In this document: piece by piece, positions 34,286 to 42,683 of the stretch | Layout: each line of letters begins with the position of its first letter | How positions within the stretch are numbered: the stretch's first letter is position 1 | Origin: Bacteriovoracaceae bacterium | GTDB lineage: Bacteria; Bdellovibrionota; Bacteriovoracia; Bacteriovoracales; Bacteriovoracaceae | Direction of reading: 5' to 3' | Length of the DNA: 48,422 nt | Assembly (NCBI GenBank): GCA_016784965.1 | Contig: JADHTQ010000034.1 | Location: 1-48,422 of the forward strand | The notes under the pieces: generated by a model | Told to the model about the DNA's origin: nothing | The model's database searches: none | Seen by the model: only the letters and a program-made list of their open reading frames with translations | Program-made: the position numbers and the translations under genes

Positions 34286-35470
34286 ATGGTTAAAAAGCTC
34301 TCAGCAGTCCTATTTTTGTTAGTAGTAGGCTTTGTAGTGCTGCGTTTTTTTAACTCAGAGGTAATTCACCTAGATGGCCAACTGTCCAGGCTCCGTCGCA
34401 ATCAAGATAGGAAGGCCTTAAACGATCAACTGTTTGTTGCTGATTCTTCTGAGACCAGAGAATTGTTAGACGGAATTGATGTAATTGTTAAAAGTATTGA
34501 CAAAAATGAGAAAAAGCAAAAAAAGGCAGTCGCAGAAGATGACCATAATTATGAAAAAATCTTTTTATCAAATCCTGATAAAACTAGAAGACTACTCGAC
34601 GATTTGGCAGAGGTTCCGGCCTTTACTTCCAAAGAAATGGTAAAGATGAGAAGAAGGCTCAAGGAGTTGGTTTCAATTTTTGAGGACTCATTTTTCAGCA
34701 AAGACGTTACTCTTGGGCAAATTACTTCCATGCAAAAGCAAATTAGTGCTCTAAAAAATAAAATGGGCCTTAGGCTGCTCAATCTAGAAAAGTGGGATGT
34801 GGAGATCACTTTTTATTTTTTAATAGAGGAAAATTATACACTCAGAGAAATTAACAATATTACCCAAAATGATTTAAATGTTGGCAAAGAAGATTGGAAG
34901 ATGATTTCGGAGCAAATTTACTCAAAACAGTACAAGGAAGAAATTGATAAGTTTCGAGAATCAAATGAACAAGAAGTAGAGAATTTTAAAAAATCCATCA
35001 AGAAGCTGCAAGAGATTACAAAGTCCGGAGGTGGAAGGATACCAACTAGTTTGGATGATGATCAAGCACAATTTGAAGATGAACAGATGCCAATTGACCA
35101 AGGTGAGGAGCCTTACAAACCACAGCAACAGTATGGTGATCGGGACCAACAACGAATGGATGACCGAGAAGATGAACGAGAAGATGAGCGAGAAGATGAG
35201 CGAGAAGATGGATATGATCAACAACGGGAGCAGATGAACAAAGATCGCTATGGTGATGATGACAGTGAACAACAAGGTCAGTGGTCTTATGAAAAGCAAA
35301 ATAGAAATAAAAATCCTGATTATGATGGAGAGTCTTTTGATGAAAATGTAGACAGTAGAGCAGAAGATGAAAGTCAGCAGGAGTCATCAGAAGAAAACTT
35401 CTCTGATGAGGAAGGTAGAGAAGAACTTGAACCTGAAGAGGTAGTTGAACCTCAAGAGGATGATTACTAA
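34286..35470 (+). CDS. Membrane-anchored protein with acidic low-complexity tail
   Basis: The 394-residue protein has an N-terminal membrane or signal segment (LSAVLFLLVVGFVVLRFF), a helical and probably coiled-coil middle (residues about 90-250, KMRRRLKELVSIFED and SMQKQISALKNKMG), and a C-terminal region dominated by Asp, Glu, Gln and Arg. The tail contains the tandem R-E-D-E repeat. AAAGGGG precedes the ATG. It is an exported or periplasm-facing protein of unknown function. Its stop is 81 bases before the HAMP-like gene. Confidence 0.65.
   Translation: MVKKLSAVLFLLVVGFVVLRFFNSEVIHLDGQLSRLRRNQDRKALNDQLFVADSSETRELLDGIDVIVKSIDKNEKKQKKAVAEDDHNYEKIFLSNPDKTRRLLDDLAEVPAFTSKEMVKMRRRLKELVSIFEDSFFSKDVTLGQITSMQKQISALKNKMGLRLLNLEKWDVEITFYFLIEENYTLREINNITQNDLNVGKEDWKMISEQIYSKQYKEEIDKFRESNEQEVENFKKSIKKLQEITKSGGGRIPTSLDDDQAQFEDEQMPIDQGEEPYKPQQQYGDRDQQRMDDREDEREDEREDEREDGYDQQREQMNKDRYGDDDSEQQGQWSYEKQNRNKNPDYDGESFDENVDSRAEDESQQESSEENFSDEEGREELEPEEVVEPQEDDY
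35165..35212 (+). repeat. Four in-frame 12-base repeats inside a coding region
   Basis: The unit CGAGAAGATGAG is repeated four times with minor changes and encodes Arg-Glu-Asp-Glu three times, then Arg-Glu-Asp-Gly. The repeats can change number without disrupting the frame. They lie in the acidic tail of the 34286-35470 gene. Confidence 0.9.
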
Positions 35471-35551
35471 TAAATTAATACCAAAAACAAATATCATAAT
35501 ATACAATATTGATAACGAGTCATAAATCAACTTGGTTGTTTAGGAGTTTGC

Positions 35552-36070
35552 ATGGATAGAATATTCAACAAAGTGTTTGGTAGAATTTATTTAGTAAATC
35601 CCAAGTTTCAATACAGACTAATGGGACAAGCCGTTTTAATCGGGGGCTTAAGTATTTTAGTGGTCTTTTTGGCCAATATGTATTTTTTTAATTACTATTT
35701 TGATAAGGGACTTGCTTTAAATTTACCTACAACCCATGCCTATTTTAGACTTCTAAAAGAACAGCAAAACCATATGAACCTTGTCTTTTTATGTGTTGCT
35801 TCAATGTTTGTTTTAATATTTACTTTTTGGGGACTGTTTTTTTCACATCGAGTTGCAGGGCCTCTATTTCGTTTGGAGAAGTACTTTAAAAGTGGCAGTA
35901 AGCATGAAGATGGGATGATGATGGAGGTTAGCTTTAGAAAAACAGACTTTTTCAAGACTTTGGCCATATCTATTAATGAATATTTTGATAAGCAGGGTAA
36001 GTTGATCAAAGAAATTAAAAGAGCTGACCCCCCCAGCACAAAACCCAGGTATTGGTTTTTTAAATCTTAA
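35552..36070 (+). CDS. Two-helix membrane protein with HAMP-like segment
   Basis: The 172-residue protein has two membrane helices at about residues 25-47 and 75-95, a short extracytoplasmic loop between, and a following SHRVAGPLFRLEKYF segment like the start of HAMP domains. It ends shortly after, with no kinase or methyl-accepting domain. It thus looks like a signal input module without an output, perhaps acting through a partner. AGGAG precedes the ATG. The convergent response regulator gene overlaps the last 4 bases. Confidence 0.65.
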   Translation: MDRIFNKVFGRIYLVNPKFQYRLMGQAVLIGGLSILVVFLANMYFFNYYFDKGLALNLPTTHAYFRLLKEQQNHMNLVFLCVASMFVLIFTFWGLFFSHRVAGPLFRLEKYFKSGSKHEDGMMMEVSFRKTDFFKTLAISINEYFDKQGKLIKEIKRADPPSTKPRYWFFKS

Positions 36071-36444
36071 AGAGTTGGTCTAAACTCGGTTGCAACTTGA
36101 GCGACAAGATCTAACATTTCACTATTATCAAACGGTTTGGCCACACATATTGGCCCACCGGCCTTGTGTACATTATCTGTTAACTCACTGTCTATGTGCC
36201 CTGTCATAATGATTACAGAGCTCTCTGGATAATTTACTTTTATCCATTTAAGAAGTTGTAAACCATCTTCTCCTGGCATTTTCATGTCAGAAATTACTAT
36301 ATGTGGAGTGTCATCGTTTATAATGTCCTTTGCATCACCGGCATTTGAAGCATCTTTAATGAGATAATCTTTACTTGATAGAATTAAAGAAAGTAATTTT
36401 CTAATACCTGGTTCGTCGTCTACAATTAGTATCTTGATCTTCAT
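36067..36444 (-). CDS. Single-domain response regulator
   Basis: The 125-residue protein is one receiver domain: acidic pair in VDDEPG (residues 8-9), phospho-acceptor Asp in VISDMKMPGEDG near residue 52, Thr in IIMTGH, and Lys in VAKPF. There is no output domain, so it may work in a phosphorelay or by protein contact, as CheY does. The ATG at 36444 follows AAGGGGCATAAGG. A histidine kinase is not adjacent. The convergent HAMP-like gene is its only neighbour with a signalling look. Confidence 0.93.
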   Translation of the reverse strand: MKIKILIVDDEPGIRKLLSLILSSKDYLIKDASNAGDAKDIINDDTPHIVISDMKMPGEDGLQLLKWIKVNYPESSVIIMTGHIDSELTDNVHKAGGPICVAKPFDNSEMLDLVAQVATEFRPTL

Positions 36445-36535
36445 CCTTATGCCCCTTCCAGGCAAATTGTTGATCTACTCCCTTTTTTTACCATCGTTAA
36501 CATGATAGAATCTCGGGGACTAATATATTGATACG

Positions 36536-36569
36536 TCACAAATATTAAATAAATTATACATATTTGTGA
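36536..36569. promoter_or_regulatory. Perfect 10-bp inverted repeat between the regulator gene and sufE
   Basis: TCACAAATAT (36536-36545) and ATATTTGTGA (36560-36569) are exact inverted copies separated by 14 bases, 31 bases before the sufE ATG and 92 bases before the regulator start. The symmetry suggests a dimeric-protein operator. It could also form a leader hairpin. The protein that would bind is unknown. Confidence 0.55.
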
Positions 36570-36599
36570 AGTTGTCTTAATAATTGAGGTTATGAAGCG

Positions 36600-37061
36600 A
36601 TGTTAATTGAAGAGAAAATAGATAAGTTAATAGCAGAATTTGATGGTATGGATGACTGGGAGCTTAGGTATAAGCATGTTATCAACATAGGTAAAAACCT
36701 TCAGAAGATGCCCATAGAGTTTAAAGTAGACCACAATAAGGTCAAAGGATGCCAATCCCAGGCATGGTTGCATGCAAAAATGGAAGGTGATCGAATAAAA
36801 TTTTTTGGCGATAGTGATGCTTTAATCGTCAAGGGAATAATGGGTATGATTTTACAGGTCTACTCTGGCAGCACTCTTAATGAAGTGTTAAGAACTAAGC
36901 CTACTTTTTTAGATAAAATTGGCATTAGAGAGCACTTATCTATGAGTCGTGCTAATGGTTTATCATTGATGTTAAAGCAGATCTCTCTTTATGCTTTGGC
37001 CTTTCAAACAAAATTGAATATGTTAAAGATTGTCAAAGATAATGAATCACAGATTAGCTAA
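36600..37061 (+). CDS. sufE: SufE-family sulfur acceptor for Fe-S cluster assembly
   Basis: SufE accepts persulfide from the cysteine desulfurase SufS and stimulates it. The 153-residue protein has the family pattern with active Cys51 in KVKGCQSQAW and the preceding IEFKVDHNKV. Length and layout are normal. The gene stands alone; no sufS or other suf genes are in the window. A perfect inverted repeat lies upstream. The stop overlaps the convergent protease gene by 4 bases. Confidence 0.93.
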   Translation: MLIEEKIDKLIAEFDGMDDWELRYKHVINIGKNLQKMPIEFKVDHNKVKGCQSQAWLHAKMEGDRIKFFGDSDALIVKGIMGMILQVYSGSTLNEVLRTKPTFLDKIGIREHLSMSRANGLSLMLKQISLYALAFQTKLNMLKIVKDNESQIS

Positions 37062-38026
37062 AGCTCAGGGATAGTGGTGATGCGAAGGACCATCTCTTTG
37101 GCAAGTTCTATTGAGTCACCTTGGTGCAGAATCTTTTGACACCAATCGCCGGTATTTGGGTCTTGAATCCCTTTAAAATCAACTCCACCGCGAATTAGAA
37201 TGCCTTCAACAAGACCTGTTTGTTTATTGAATACTGGGGAGCCAGAGTTTCCAACAAAGGTATCTAAATTGGCGTAGAAGTAGTACTTACGTTTTTGCAT
37301 GTAAGAGGTGGGGTTTGTTACTTCATCATGCTGGTAAAAAGGAGAGACAAAACCATTGTCGGCTATTTTTAAAGGAAGGCCATATGGGTGGCCGATAACC
37401 ACTAGCTCTGTTCCATCTGCTACTGACCCTTGTGTTCTAAGCTCTAATGGTTTGCGATCAGTTACCGGTCTATCTAAGGTGGCAATTGCATAATCAAAAA
37501 TTACTGTGTTGGTGTCAACGTTTACGCTGACAACGTCAGTGCATCTGTAAATATTTTCTCTTTTGATAGACGTGGTGGTGTCGATGTAATCAAATACCCA
37601 TCTTCTTTGTAAGCATTGCTCTTTGTTTACAATACAGTGAGCGGCAGTAAGAATTTTATTGGGGGCCACTAAAGTGCCACTGCAGCCAGGCAGCAGGTAT
37701 TGATCCATAAAACGAGTATCTTCAGCACAAGCTGGAAGATAATCATAGGCAGAAACCAGGTCAAAATCAATTAGGTTGGGGTTATCTTCATTGGGGTATA
37801 GGTCATAGAAGTTAACCAGTCCCGCAACCGACTTGGCCTTGAGCTTATAGTCGATAATGCTGATTTCAGGGACAGGGTCTGGATATAGCCTTACATCAAT
37901 CCGGTCGTCTCTTCCGTATATGGAAAAAACATCAGGAGCAGATGCCGGGATAATGGCATTAGCTGAAGCTATAAGTAGGGTTGTAGTTAAAAAAACAAAA
38001 AAGTGAATGCTAGTTGTTAAATTCAT
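37058..38026 (-). CDS. Secreted trypsin/V8-type serine protease
   Basis: The 322-residue protein has a signal peptide (FFVFLTTTLLIASANA, cleavage near residue 24) and the trypsin-like triad in order: His near 128 (ILTAAHCI), Asp near 177 (IFDYAIATL) and Ser near 261 (VGNSGSPVF). The V8/glutamyl-endopeptidase-like GNSGSP box suggests a family S1B-type enzyme. It also has an N-terminal stretch of about 100 residues that could be a propeptide. All three catalytic residues are intact, so activity outside the cytoplasm is likely. No strong ribosome binding site is seen. Confidence 0.88.
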   Translation of the reverse strand: MNLTTSIHFFVFLTTTLLIASANAIIPASAPDVFSIYGRDDRIDVRLYPDPVPEISIIDYKLKAKSVAGLVNFYDLYPNEDNPNLIDFDLVSAYDYLPACAEDTRFMDQYLLPGCSGTLVAPNKILTAAHCIVNKEQCLQRRWVFDYIDTTTSIKRENIYRCTDVVSVNVDTNTVIFDYAIATLDRPVTDRKPLELRTQGSVADGTELVVIGHPYGLPLKIADNGFVSPFYQHDEVTNPTSYMQKRKYYFYANLDTFVGNSGSPVFNKQTGLVEGILIRGGVDFKGIQDPNTGDWCQKILHQGDSIELAKEMVLRITTIPEL

Positions 38027-38074
38027 AGCATGGTCTTCTTACGTAGAGCATGAATTGTCAATAAGAAATTTTTA

Positions 38075-39637
38075 TTAGGCGCAGTGGCGGTATTTGATGC
38101 CAGAAAAAAGAGGAACGACCTGTTCTTGAGTGTCAACAGGCTTGAAATCCAAGACATCTCCAATACTTATACTGGCGACCTCCCTTGTTGTGGTGGCCGC
38201 TTTAATAGGTTGATCGCTGGTAAAACTTTTGACTATATCTGGGTGATCTCTAGTAACTTTGGCATATCTTATAAACTCTACGACGGTTTTTCCAAGTTCG
38301 CTTGGTTCAATTAATTTTTGCATCACATCGCTGGCCAAGAGATCTTCAAAATCTTCTTTTTCTAGTGCTGAGTGTTGCTCCCATTGCTCATAAAGCCTTT
38401 TGGAGCCAGATAGCAGCTGCTTGATTATGGTTTTGTGCATAATCCCCATTTGGCAACCAAGTACGGTATAAGTTTTTTCACCGCCAAAAATTTGAGGAAA
38501 AGAAAGCACAGATGCACCTCCAAAGCACCTACCGTAGACAATACCAACTTTAGGCAGTGGATATTGGATTATATCGGCAGTAAGTTGATTGAGTTTTGAG
38601 ACGATCCCCAAATCATTTTGCTCAGCTCGTGGATCTGCGCCGGGTGTATCAACAATGGAGATGACTGGCAGACCTAGCTTTTTAAAAAGCCTAAGGGAGT
38701 TTTGATATTTATTGATAGTATCCATATCGATCATATTGGCCTTACCTGGAGGGTTGATAAAAAGGCCATAGGTGGTAATTGGTGAGTTTATAATGTAGGC
38801 ATGAACCGAGCAGCTTACTTCTTTAAAAATTTCTCTGGCCCGTTCAATATCACCTGTAATGGTTGATACTAGTTGCTTGAGTTTATAATCTTGCTCAAAC
38901 TGCATTTTTGTGAGCGTAACGATTTTGTCATTTTCATCAGTTTTGATTACTTCATTTTGTAAATTGCCATGTTTGTTATGTTTGATTCCAATTAGGTAGC
39001 GGGCCTTAGCGTAAATTTCATCTTTACTGTAACAGATCTCATTGACCATATTATTTTTTTCAAACTGGCGTTGGCACGATGATATATCTTCAAAGTTAAC
39101 GGCCTTACCAAAAAATAACTTCATAACTTCAGGACCGGTTAAGTTGAGCAAAGTATTTTTTGCCAGGGAGATACGATAATCTCCAAGTTCAAAAAAGAGT
39201 GCACCAAGACCTAGACAACGGCCAAGTGAGCAAGTGATAAGTAGGTTTGATTCTATGAAGCTTAGTAAGTTTGGAAAGATATTAAAGGCCTCTTTAAATA
39301 CAGCTCTGCCTTCCATAACCCTGGCCCCCAGAGTATTTAAACAGAAGATTAAAGGAGTATTAGAAGCAGTTAACTCTTGTAAAAAACTACAAATTAATTT
39401 TGAGTTAACCTTTCCAAAGCTTCCCCCGTTTATGCGAAAGTCATTATATAAAATGGCCACATCCCTGCCATGGATCTTACCCTTAATGGAAAAAACGCCA
39501 TCAAAATCTTTTCTTTCAATTTTACTTCTTGGAACATCGGGGAGATATACTTGAAAATTTTCATCATCGAAAAATGGTTTAAGTGGAGATAGAAATTTGA
39601 GCTGATCAAAGTTTGAGCTACTAAAAGCATATTGCAT
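38075..39637 (-). CDS. Divergent biotin-type acyl-CoA carboxyltransferase
   Basis: The 520-residue protein is laid out as both halves of a PccB-type carboxyltransferase that moves carboxyl from carboxybiotin to acyl-CoA. The N half has DGVFSIKGKIHGRDVAI, FRINGGSFG, LNTLGARVMEG and CSLGRCLGLGALF in place of the usual GG-rich oxyanion loop; the C half has SIVDTPGADPRAEQNDLG and GRCFGGASVLSFP. The ATG at 39637 is preferred over a TTG at 39652. No biotin carboxylase or biotin carrier gene is in the window, so its partner must be elsewhere. Divergence from family motifs is marked in the N half. Confidence 0.8.
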   Translation of the reverse strand: MQYAFSSSNFDQLKFLSPLKPFFDDENFQVYLPDVPRSKIERKDFDGVFSIKGKIHGRDVAILYNDFRINGGSFGKVNSKLICSFLQELTASNTPLIFCLNTLGARVMEGRAVFKEAFNIFPNLLSFIESNLLITCSLGRCLGLGALFFELGDYRISLAKNTLLNLTGPEVMKLFFGKAVNFEDISSCQRQFEKNNMVNEICYSKDEIYAKARYLIGIKHNKHGNLQNEVIKTDENDKIVTLTKMQFEQDYKLKQLVSTITGDIERAREIFKEVSCSVHAYIINSPITTYGLFINPPGKANMIDMDTINKYQNSLRLFKKLGLPVISIVDTPGADPRAEQNDLGIVSKLNQLTADIIQYPLPKVGIVYGRCFGGASVLSFPQIFGGEKTYTVLGCQMGIMHKTIIKQLLSGSKRLYEQWEQHSALEKEDFEDLLASDVMQKLIEPSELGKTVVEFIRYAKVTRDHPDIVKSFTSDQPIKAATTTREVASISIGDVLDFKPVDTQEQVVPLFSGIKYRHCA

Positions 39638-39900
39638 AATTGTAACTACCAACGTCTTCGATAGAGTTTTTTACTACCGACTACTATACATTGGGATTTT
39701 GAGCGAAGCTTACATGCCAGAGGAGAAAACGTTCAGAAGGCAAAATCTCAAAAAGTATAAAACCAGAACACTAGGATATTATAACGCACAATGTCGCCAC
39801 AAACAAGCACTTAAGAACAAATTTGTATAATTTCAGATATTTAACTAGTATTCTAAATGTATTTTTAGTATGATTGTCTATAAATATTAAGGAGTTAGGA

Positions 39901-41295
39901 GTGAAGATCTTATTAGTAGCACCTGCTAGGGATTGGCTGGAAGCTGCTGTAGCAGTTTTTAAAACTGAACTGCAGTTTGAAGTCAGTATTGCAGACAATG
40001 GCATAGAAGCACAAAAGTTAATCTCTCAATTTCAATTTAAACTTATTTTTTTAAATTTAGATGTTCAAAGACACTCTGGAATCGAGGTTTTAAACTTTAT
40101 TAAGATCAAGTATCACAATGTTCCAATAATTTTTAGCACTTCACAGAAGGATTTAATTACAAAAGATCTATTAACCAAATTTAAAAACTACTATATCTTG
40201 CCCCCTGATGGATCACTTGATGATCTTTTAAAGTTGGCGGTGACCATGACTATGCCAAATGTTGTAGTGCAATCCAAAGAAAAAAAACCCAAAAAAAACA
40301 CTGAGGTAGAGGGGGTAATGGAACTTGATAAAAATTTTACTAAAATTAAAATTGATGAATTTTTCTCGGGCAAAGAGGTACTGTTTGATGTTTTAATTCG
40401 CCTTACTGAGGGGAAGTATTTAAAAATTCTCCATGCAGGGGATTCATTTTGTAGTGAGCGACTTAATACTTACAAGGTTGATAAAAAAGTTGAATATCTC
40501 TATATTAAAACCGAAGATCGCGAACTTTATATTAGGTACTACAATACGTTACTGAAAAATTCTTCTGAGAACAAACAAATTGATCCTACTATTAAAATTA
40601 AACTAGCACAAAACGTTTGTGATAAGTATGTCGAAGAGGTCAATATAAAGGGGCTAAAGCCACACCTCGTTGAGCAAGGTAAACAAATTGCGCAAAACAT
40701 TTATAAGCTGATAAAAAAAGATAAAGCTGTCGCCAAATCGCTACTGACTTTAAAAGAACTAAGACCACAAGTTCATTCTCATTCATTTTTAGTCACTCTT
40801 TTTTCTTGCTTAGTTGCCAGACAGTTTAAGTGGAACTCCTCTTCCACCATAGATACAATTGGTACTGCTTGTTTTTTTCACGATATTGGTATGACCAAAC
40901 TTCCCCCAGATCTGTCCACCATTTACTCTAGCAATATGGAAGGTAGTCAAATTAAGCAGTATCATCGACATGTACAGTTAAGTGTAAGTCTTCTGCCCCC
41001 AAACAGCATGTTTGGAGGAACTGTCGATCAAATTATTTCTCAACATCATGAAGCTTTTGACGGTTCCGGATTTCCCCGGGGAGTTTCTGGAAAATATATA
41101 AACGTCTTATCAAGCATTGTCTCATTTGTTGAAGGATTTGTAGAATATATGTCTGAAAAAAGCTTAGATCCCATGCAGACCACCAATGAACTGTTTAAGG
41201 AAGTAGATTTTTTAAAAAAACACAACCCTGTAGTCATGCGAAATTTTTTAAAAACTTTAATAGACGCCAAAGATATCAGTAACACTTTACAATAA
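39901..41295 (+). CDS. HD-GYP phosphodiesterase with degenerate receiver domain
   Basis: The 464-residue protein starts at GTG 39901, with AAGGAG 6 bases upstream. Residues 1-115 form a receiver-like domain whose beta 1 lacks the acidic pair (ILLVAPARDWL) but keeps Asp in LIFLNLD. A C-terminal HD-GYP domain, the type that degrades cyclic di-GMP, has HSHS, FHDIGMTKLP near 327 and HHEAFDGSGFP near 382; the final motif is GFP, not GYP. The metal ligands appear kept. It is likely a cyclic-dinucleotide phosphodiesterase with a non-standard input. Confidence 0.85.
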   Translation: MKILLVAPARDWLEAAVAVFKTELQFEVSIADNGIEAQKLISQFQFKLIFLNLDVQRHSGIEVLNFIKIKYHNVPIIFSTSQKDLITKDLLTKFKNYYILPPDGSLDDLLKLAVTMTMPNVVVQSKEKKPKKNTEVEGVMELDKNFTKIKIDEFFSGKEVLFDVLIRLTEGKYLKILHAGDSFCSERLNTYKVDKKVEYLYIKTEDRELYIRYYNTLLKNSSENKQIDPTIKIKLAQNVCDKYVEEVNIKGLKPHLVEQGKQIAQNIYKLIKKDKAVAKSLLTLKELRPQVHSHSFLVTLFSCLVARQFKWNSSSTIDTIGTACFFHDIGMTKLPPDLSTIYSSNMEGSQIKQYHRHVQLSVSLLPPNSMFGGTVDQIISQHHEAFDGSGFPRGVSGKYINVLSSIVSFVEGFVEYMSEKSLDPMQTTNELFKEVDFLKKHNPVVMRNFLKTLIDAKDISNTLQ

Positions 41296-41317
41296 TAATT
41301 TACGCTCAAACTACCAT

Positions 41318-42229
41318 TTACTTATCTGGCGGAATAAAACTATACTGAAGACCTGTATCTGTTTGCTCCAAGTAATACTCAACGCCAGGTGACAGGGCAG
41401 CACTGCCTCTTTGCACCATTTTCTCTGTCCCGAAGGCCTTGACAGCTGCCCTCTGGTTACAACCAAAACAAAGCTTTCTGATATTTTCTGTCGAGCTATC
41501 TCCTCCTAACGAAATTGGGCGTAGATGATCATATTGAAGATTAACTCGACTGGTACAACGCTTCCCAGTTATGGGAGAGAATCCTTCACACCTATTTTGT
41601 GCCCTTGTATCTACTGACTCTTTGACCTCTCTGGTAATATATCTCTGGCTTTTTGATTGTTTAGTAGATGTGCGTTTTGCTTTGGCAAGTTCAGTTTGTT
41701 CAATATATTTATCGAGCAAACATTCGATCACTTCAAGCTCACTGCAATCATCAAAATCCCGCCCAACCTTTTCAAGCTTCTTTAATAAATGTTCTGGAAG
41801 GGTAATATTTAACATTCTTGGTGGTGGATTTTTAGATAGTGAATGTAAAATGTTTTTTACCTCTTTGCTCGATCTGCCGCATACATGTTCAACTAACTTG
41901 CTTTTGTTTTGAATTCTATTGTTTTTAAAAAATGCATACAGTGAAGCAGCAGTTGTTAAACTTAAACTTCCATCTTTAATTTTTTCCTTAATAATGGGCG
42001 CCGCTTTGATAGCACGTATGGTTTTTACCCGTATCGCAGCTTCAGCATCAGAGTATTTCAAAATTCGTGTACAAAACTTAAACAACGAAGGTGCGCCATA
42101 ATCGACAAACAATTTCCTTTTATCAATTTCTTCTAAATAATTTAAGACTTCTATGATAATTTGTTTTTCCTCTTTAACTTTTATTTTAATACCGGCAACT
42201 AATTGTTTGTCACTCAATTTACAGATCAT
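41318..42229 (-). CDS. HNH endonuclease-type protein, copy 2
   Basis: This 303-residue protein matches the copy at 8977-9888 across its whole length: the helical DUF222-like region, the basic linker and the zinc-type HNH domain (CEGFSPITGKRC, YDHLRPIS-GG-EN, LCFGC). Both have the same length without gaps. The ATG at 42229 follows GGGGAG, and an in-frame longer start at 42268 is not used. It lies 22 bases after the convergent HD-GYP gene end. Both copies are monocistronic and share an upstream 20-base element. The role is unknown; no partner gene is found. Confidence 0.85.
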   Translation of the reverse strand: MICKLSDKQLVAGIKIKVKEEKQIIIEVLNYLEEIDKRKLFVDYGAPSLFKFCTRILKYSDAEAAIRVKTIRAIKAAPIIKEKIKDGSLSLTTAASLYAFFKNNRIQNKSKLVEHVCGRSSKEVKNILHSLSKNPPPRMLNITLPEHLLKKLEKVGRDFDDCSELEVIECLLDKYIEQTELAKAKRTSTKQSKSQRYITREVKESVDTRAQNRCEGFSPITGKRCTSRVNLQYDHLRPISLGGDSSTENIRKLCFGCNQRAAVKAFGTEKMVQRGSAALSPGVEYYLEQTDTGLQYSFIPPDK

Positions 42230-42282
42230 TTCACTCCCCTTGTTTAAAATATTTTTAGAAACTATCATAACAATTGCATAAA

Positions 42283-42302
42283 GACTAATGTAAGAAAACG
42301 CC
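42283..42302 (-). promoter_or_regulatory. 20-base element shared by both HNH gene copies, site 2
   Basis: Minus-strand GGCG then TTTTCTTACATTAGTC lies 53 bases before the HNH start at 42229, matching 9939-9958 except for one base. TATGAT occurs 19 bases after CTTACA and could be the -10 box. Confidence 0.6.
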
Positions 42303-42394
42303 GACAGCTTTTAATAGTGGGGGTATGGGCAAATAAATAACTCGCCTAAGATACTTTTTGGCGTGTTTAAAACGTTTGCTTTAAAAAGATAAAA

Positions 42395-42461
42395 AAGATG
42401 TTACATTTTTTATTATCCAAGGCCTGGGGGGCCAAAAACTAGGCCCTAATTTTTTTTTTTT
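42395..42461 (+). ncRNA. Possible small RNA ended by an intrinsic terminator
   Basis: If the TTGGCG/TTAAAA pair at 42358-42386 is a promoter, a transcript of about 67 bases would begin near 42395 and end in the T-run at 42461. It encodes no convincing protein. This is inferred from the orphan terminator; the start is uncertain. Confidence 0.3.
42428..42461 (+). terminator. Canonical intrinsic terminator with 12 T
   Basis: GGGGCC (42428-42433) pairs with GGCCCT (42442-42447, one G-T pair) around an 8-base loop, followed by AAT and a run of 12 T. No annotated plus-strand gene ends nearby; the closest is the HD-GYP gene, 1.1 kb upstream. Confidence 0.75.
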
Positions 42462-42524
42462 AAAAAACCTTACTTCAAGCAATGTCGCACTCTCCCGTTA
42501 TAGTAACGACGCAAGGGTTAAACA

Positions 42525-42683
42525 ATGAAAAGGACAAAACGTCTGGGGAATAGATGGCGTTCATATTTTGTAGGATTTGAAATTTATATTGTTTGGTATA
42601 GAGTTTTTGATTTTGCAGAAGCACACTTATTCTGTGACAATTTTTTCAATTTTGTTTACAAAGCGCTTGTCGCGTTTGCTTAA
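42525..42683 (+). CDS. Possible 52-residue basic/hydrophobic small protein
   Basis: An ATG with AAGGG 8 bases upstream opens a 52-codon frame: a basic start (MKRTKRLGNRWRS) and an aromatic, hydrophobic body rich in Phe, Tyr and Val that could be a membrane helix. TATAGT at 42499-42504 could be its -10 box. The last 57 bases overlap the minus-strand lipoprotein gene, which lowers the likelihood. I recognise no family. Confidence 0.22.
   Translation: MKRTKRLGNRWRSYFVGFEIYIVWYRVFDFAEAHLFCDNFFNFVYKALVAFA

Larger units (their letters stand above)
42230..42626. other. Intergenic region with probable small RNA signals
   Basis: These 397 bases separate HNH copy 2 from a small lipoprotein gene, both on the minus strand. 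Besides the HNH leader they hold a plus-strand promoter-like pair TTGGCG (42358-42363) and TTAAAA (42381-42386) with 17-base spacing, an A/T hairpin near 42391-42412, a canonical intrinsic terminator (42428-42461) and the start of a 52-codon frame at 42525. Confidence 0.45.
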
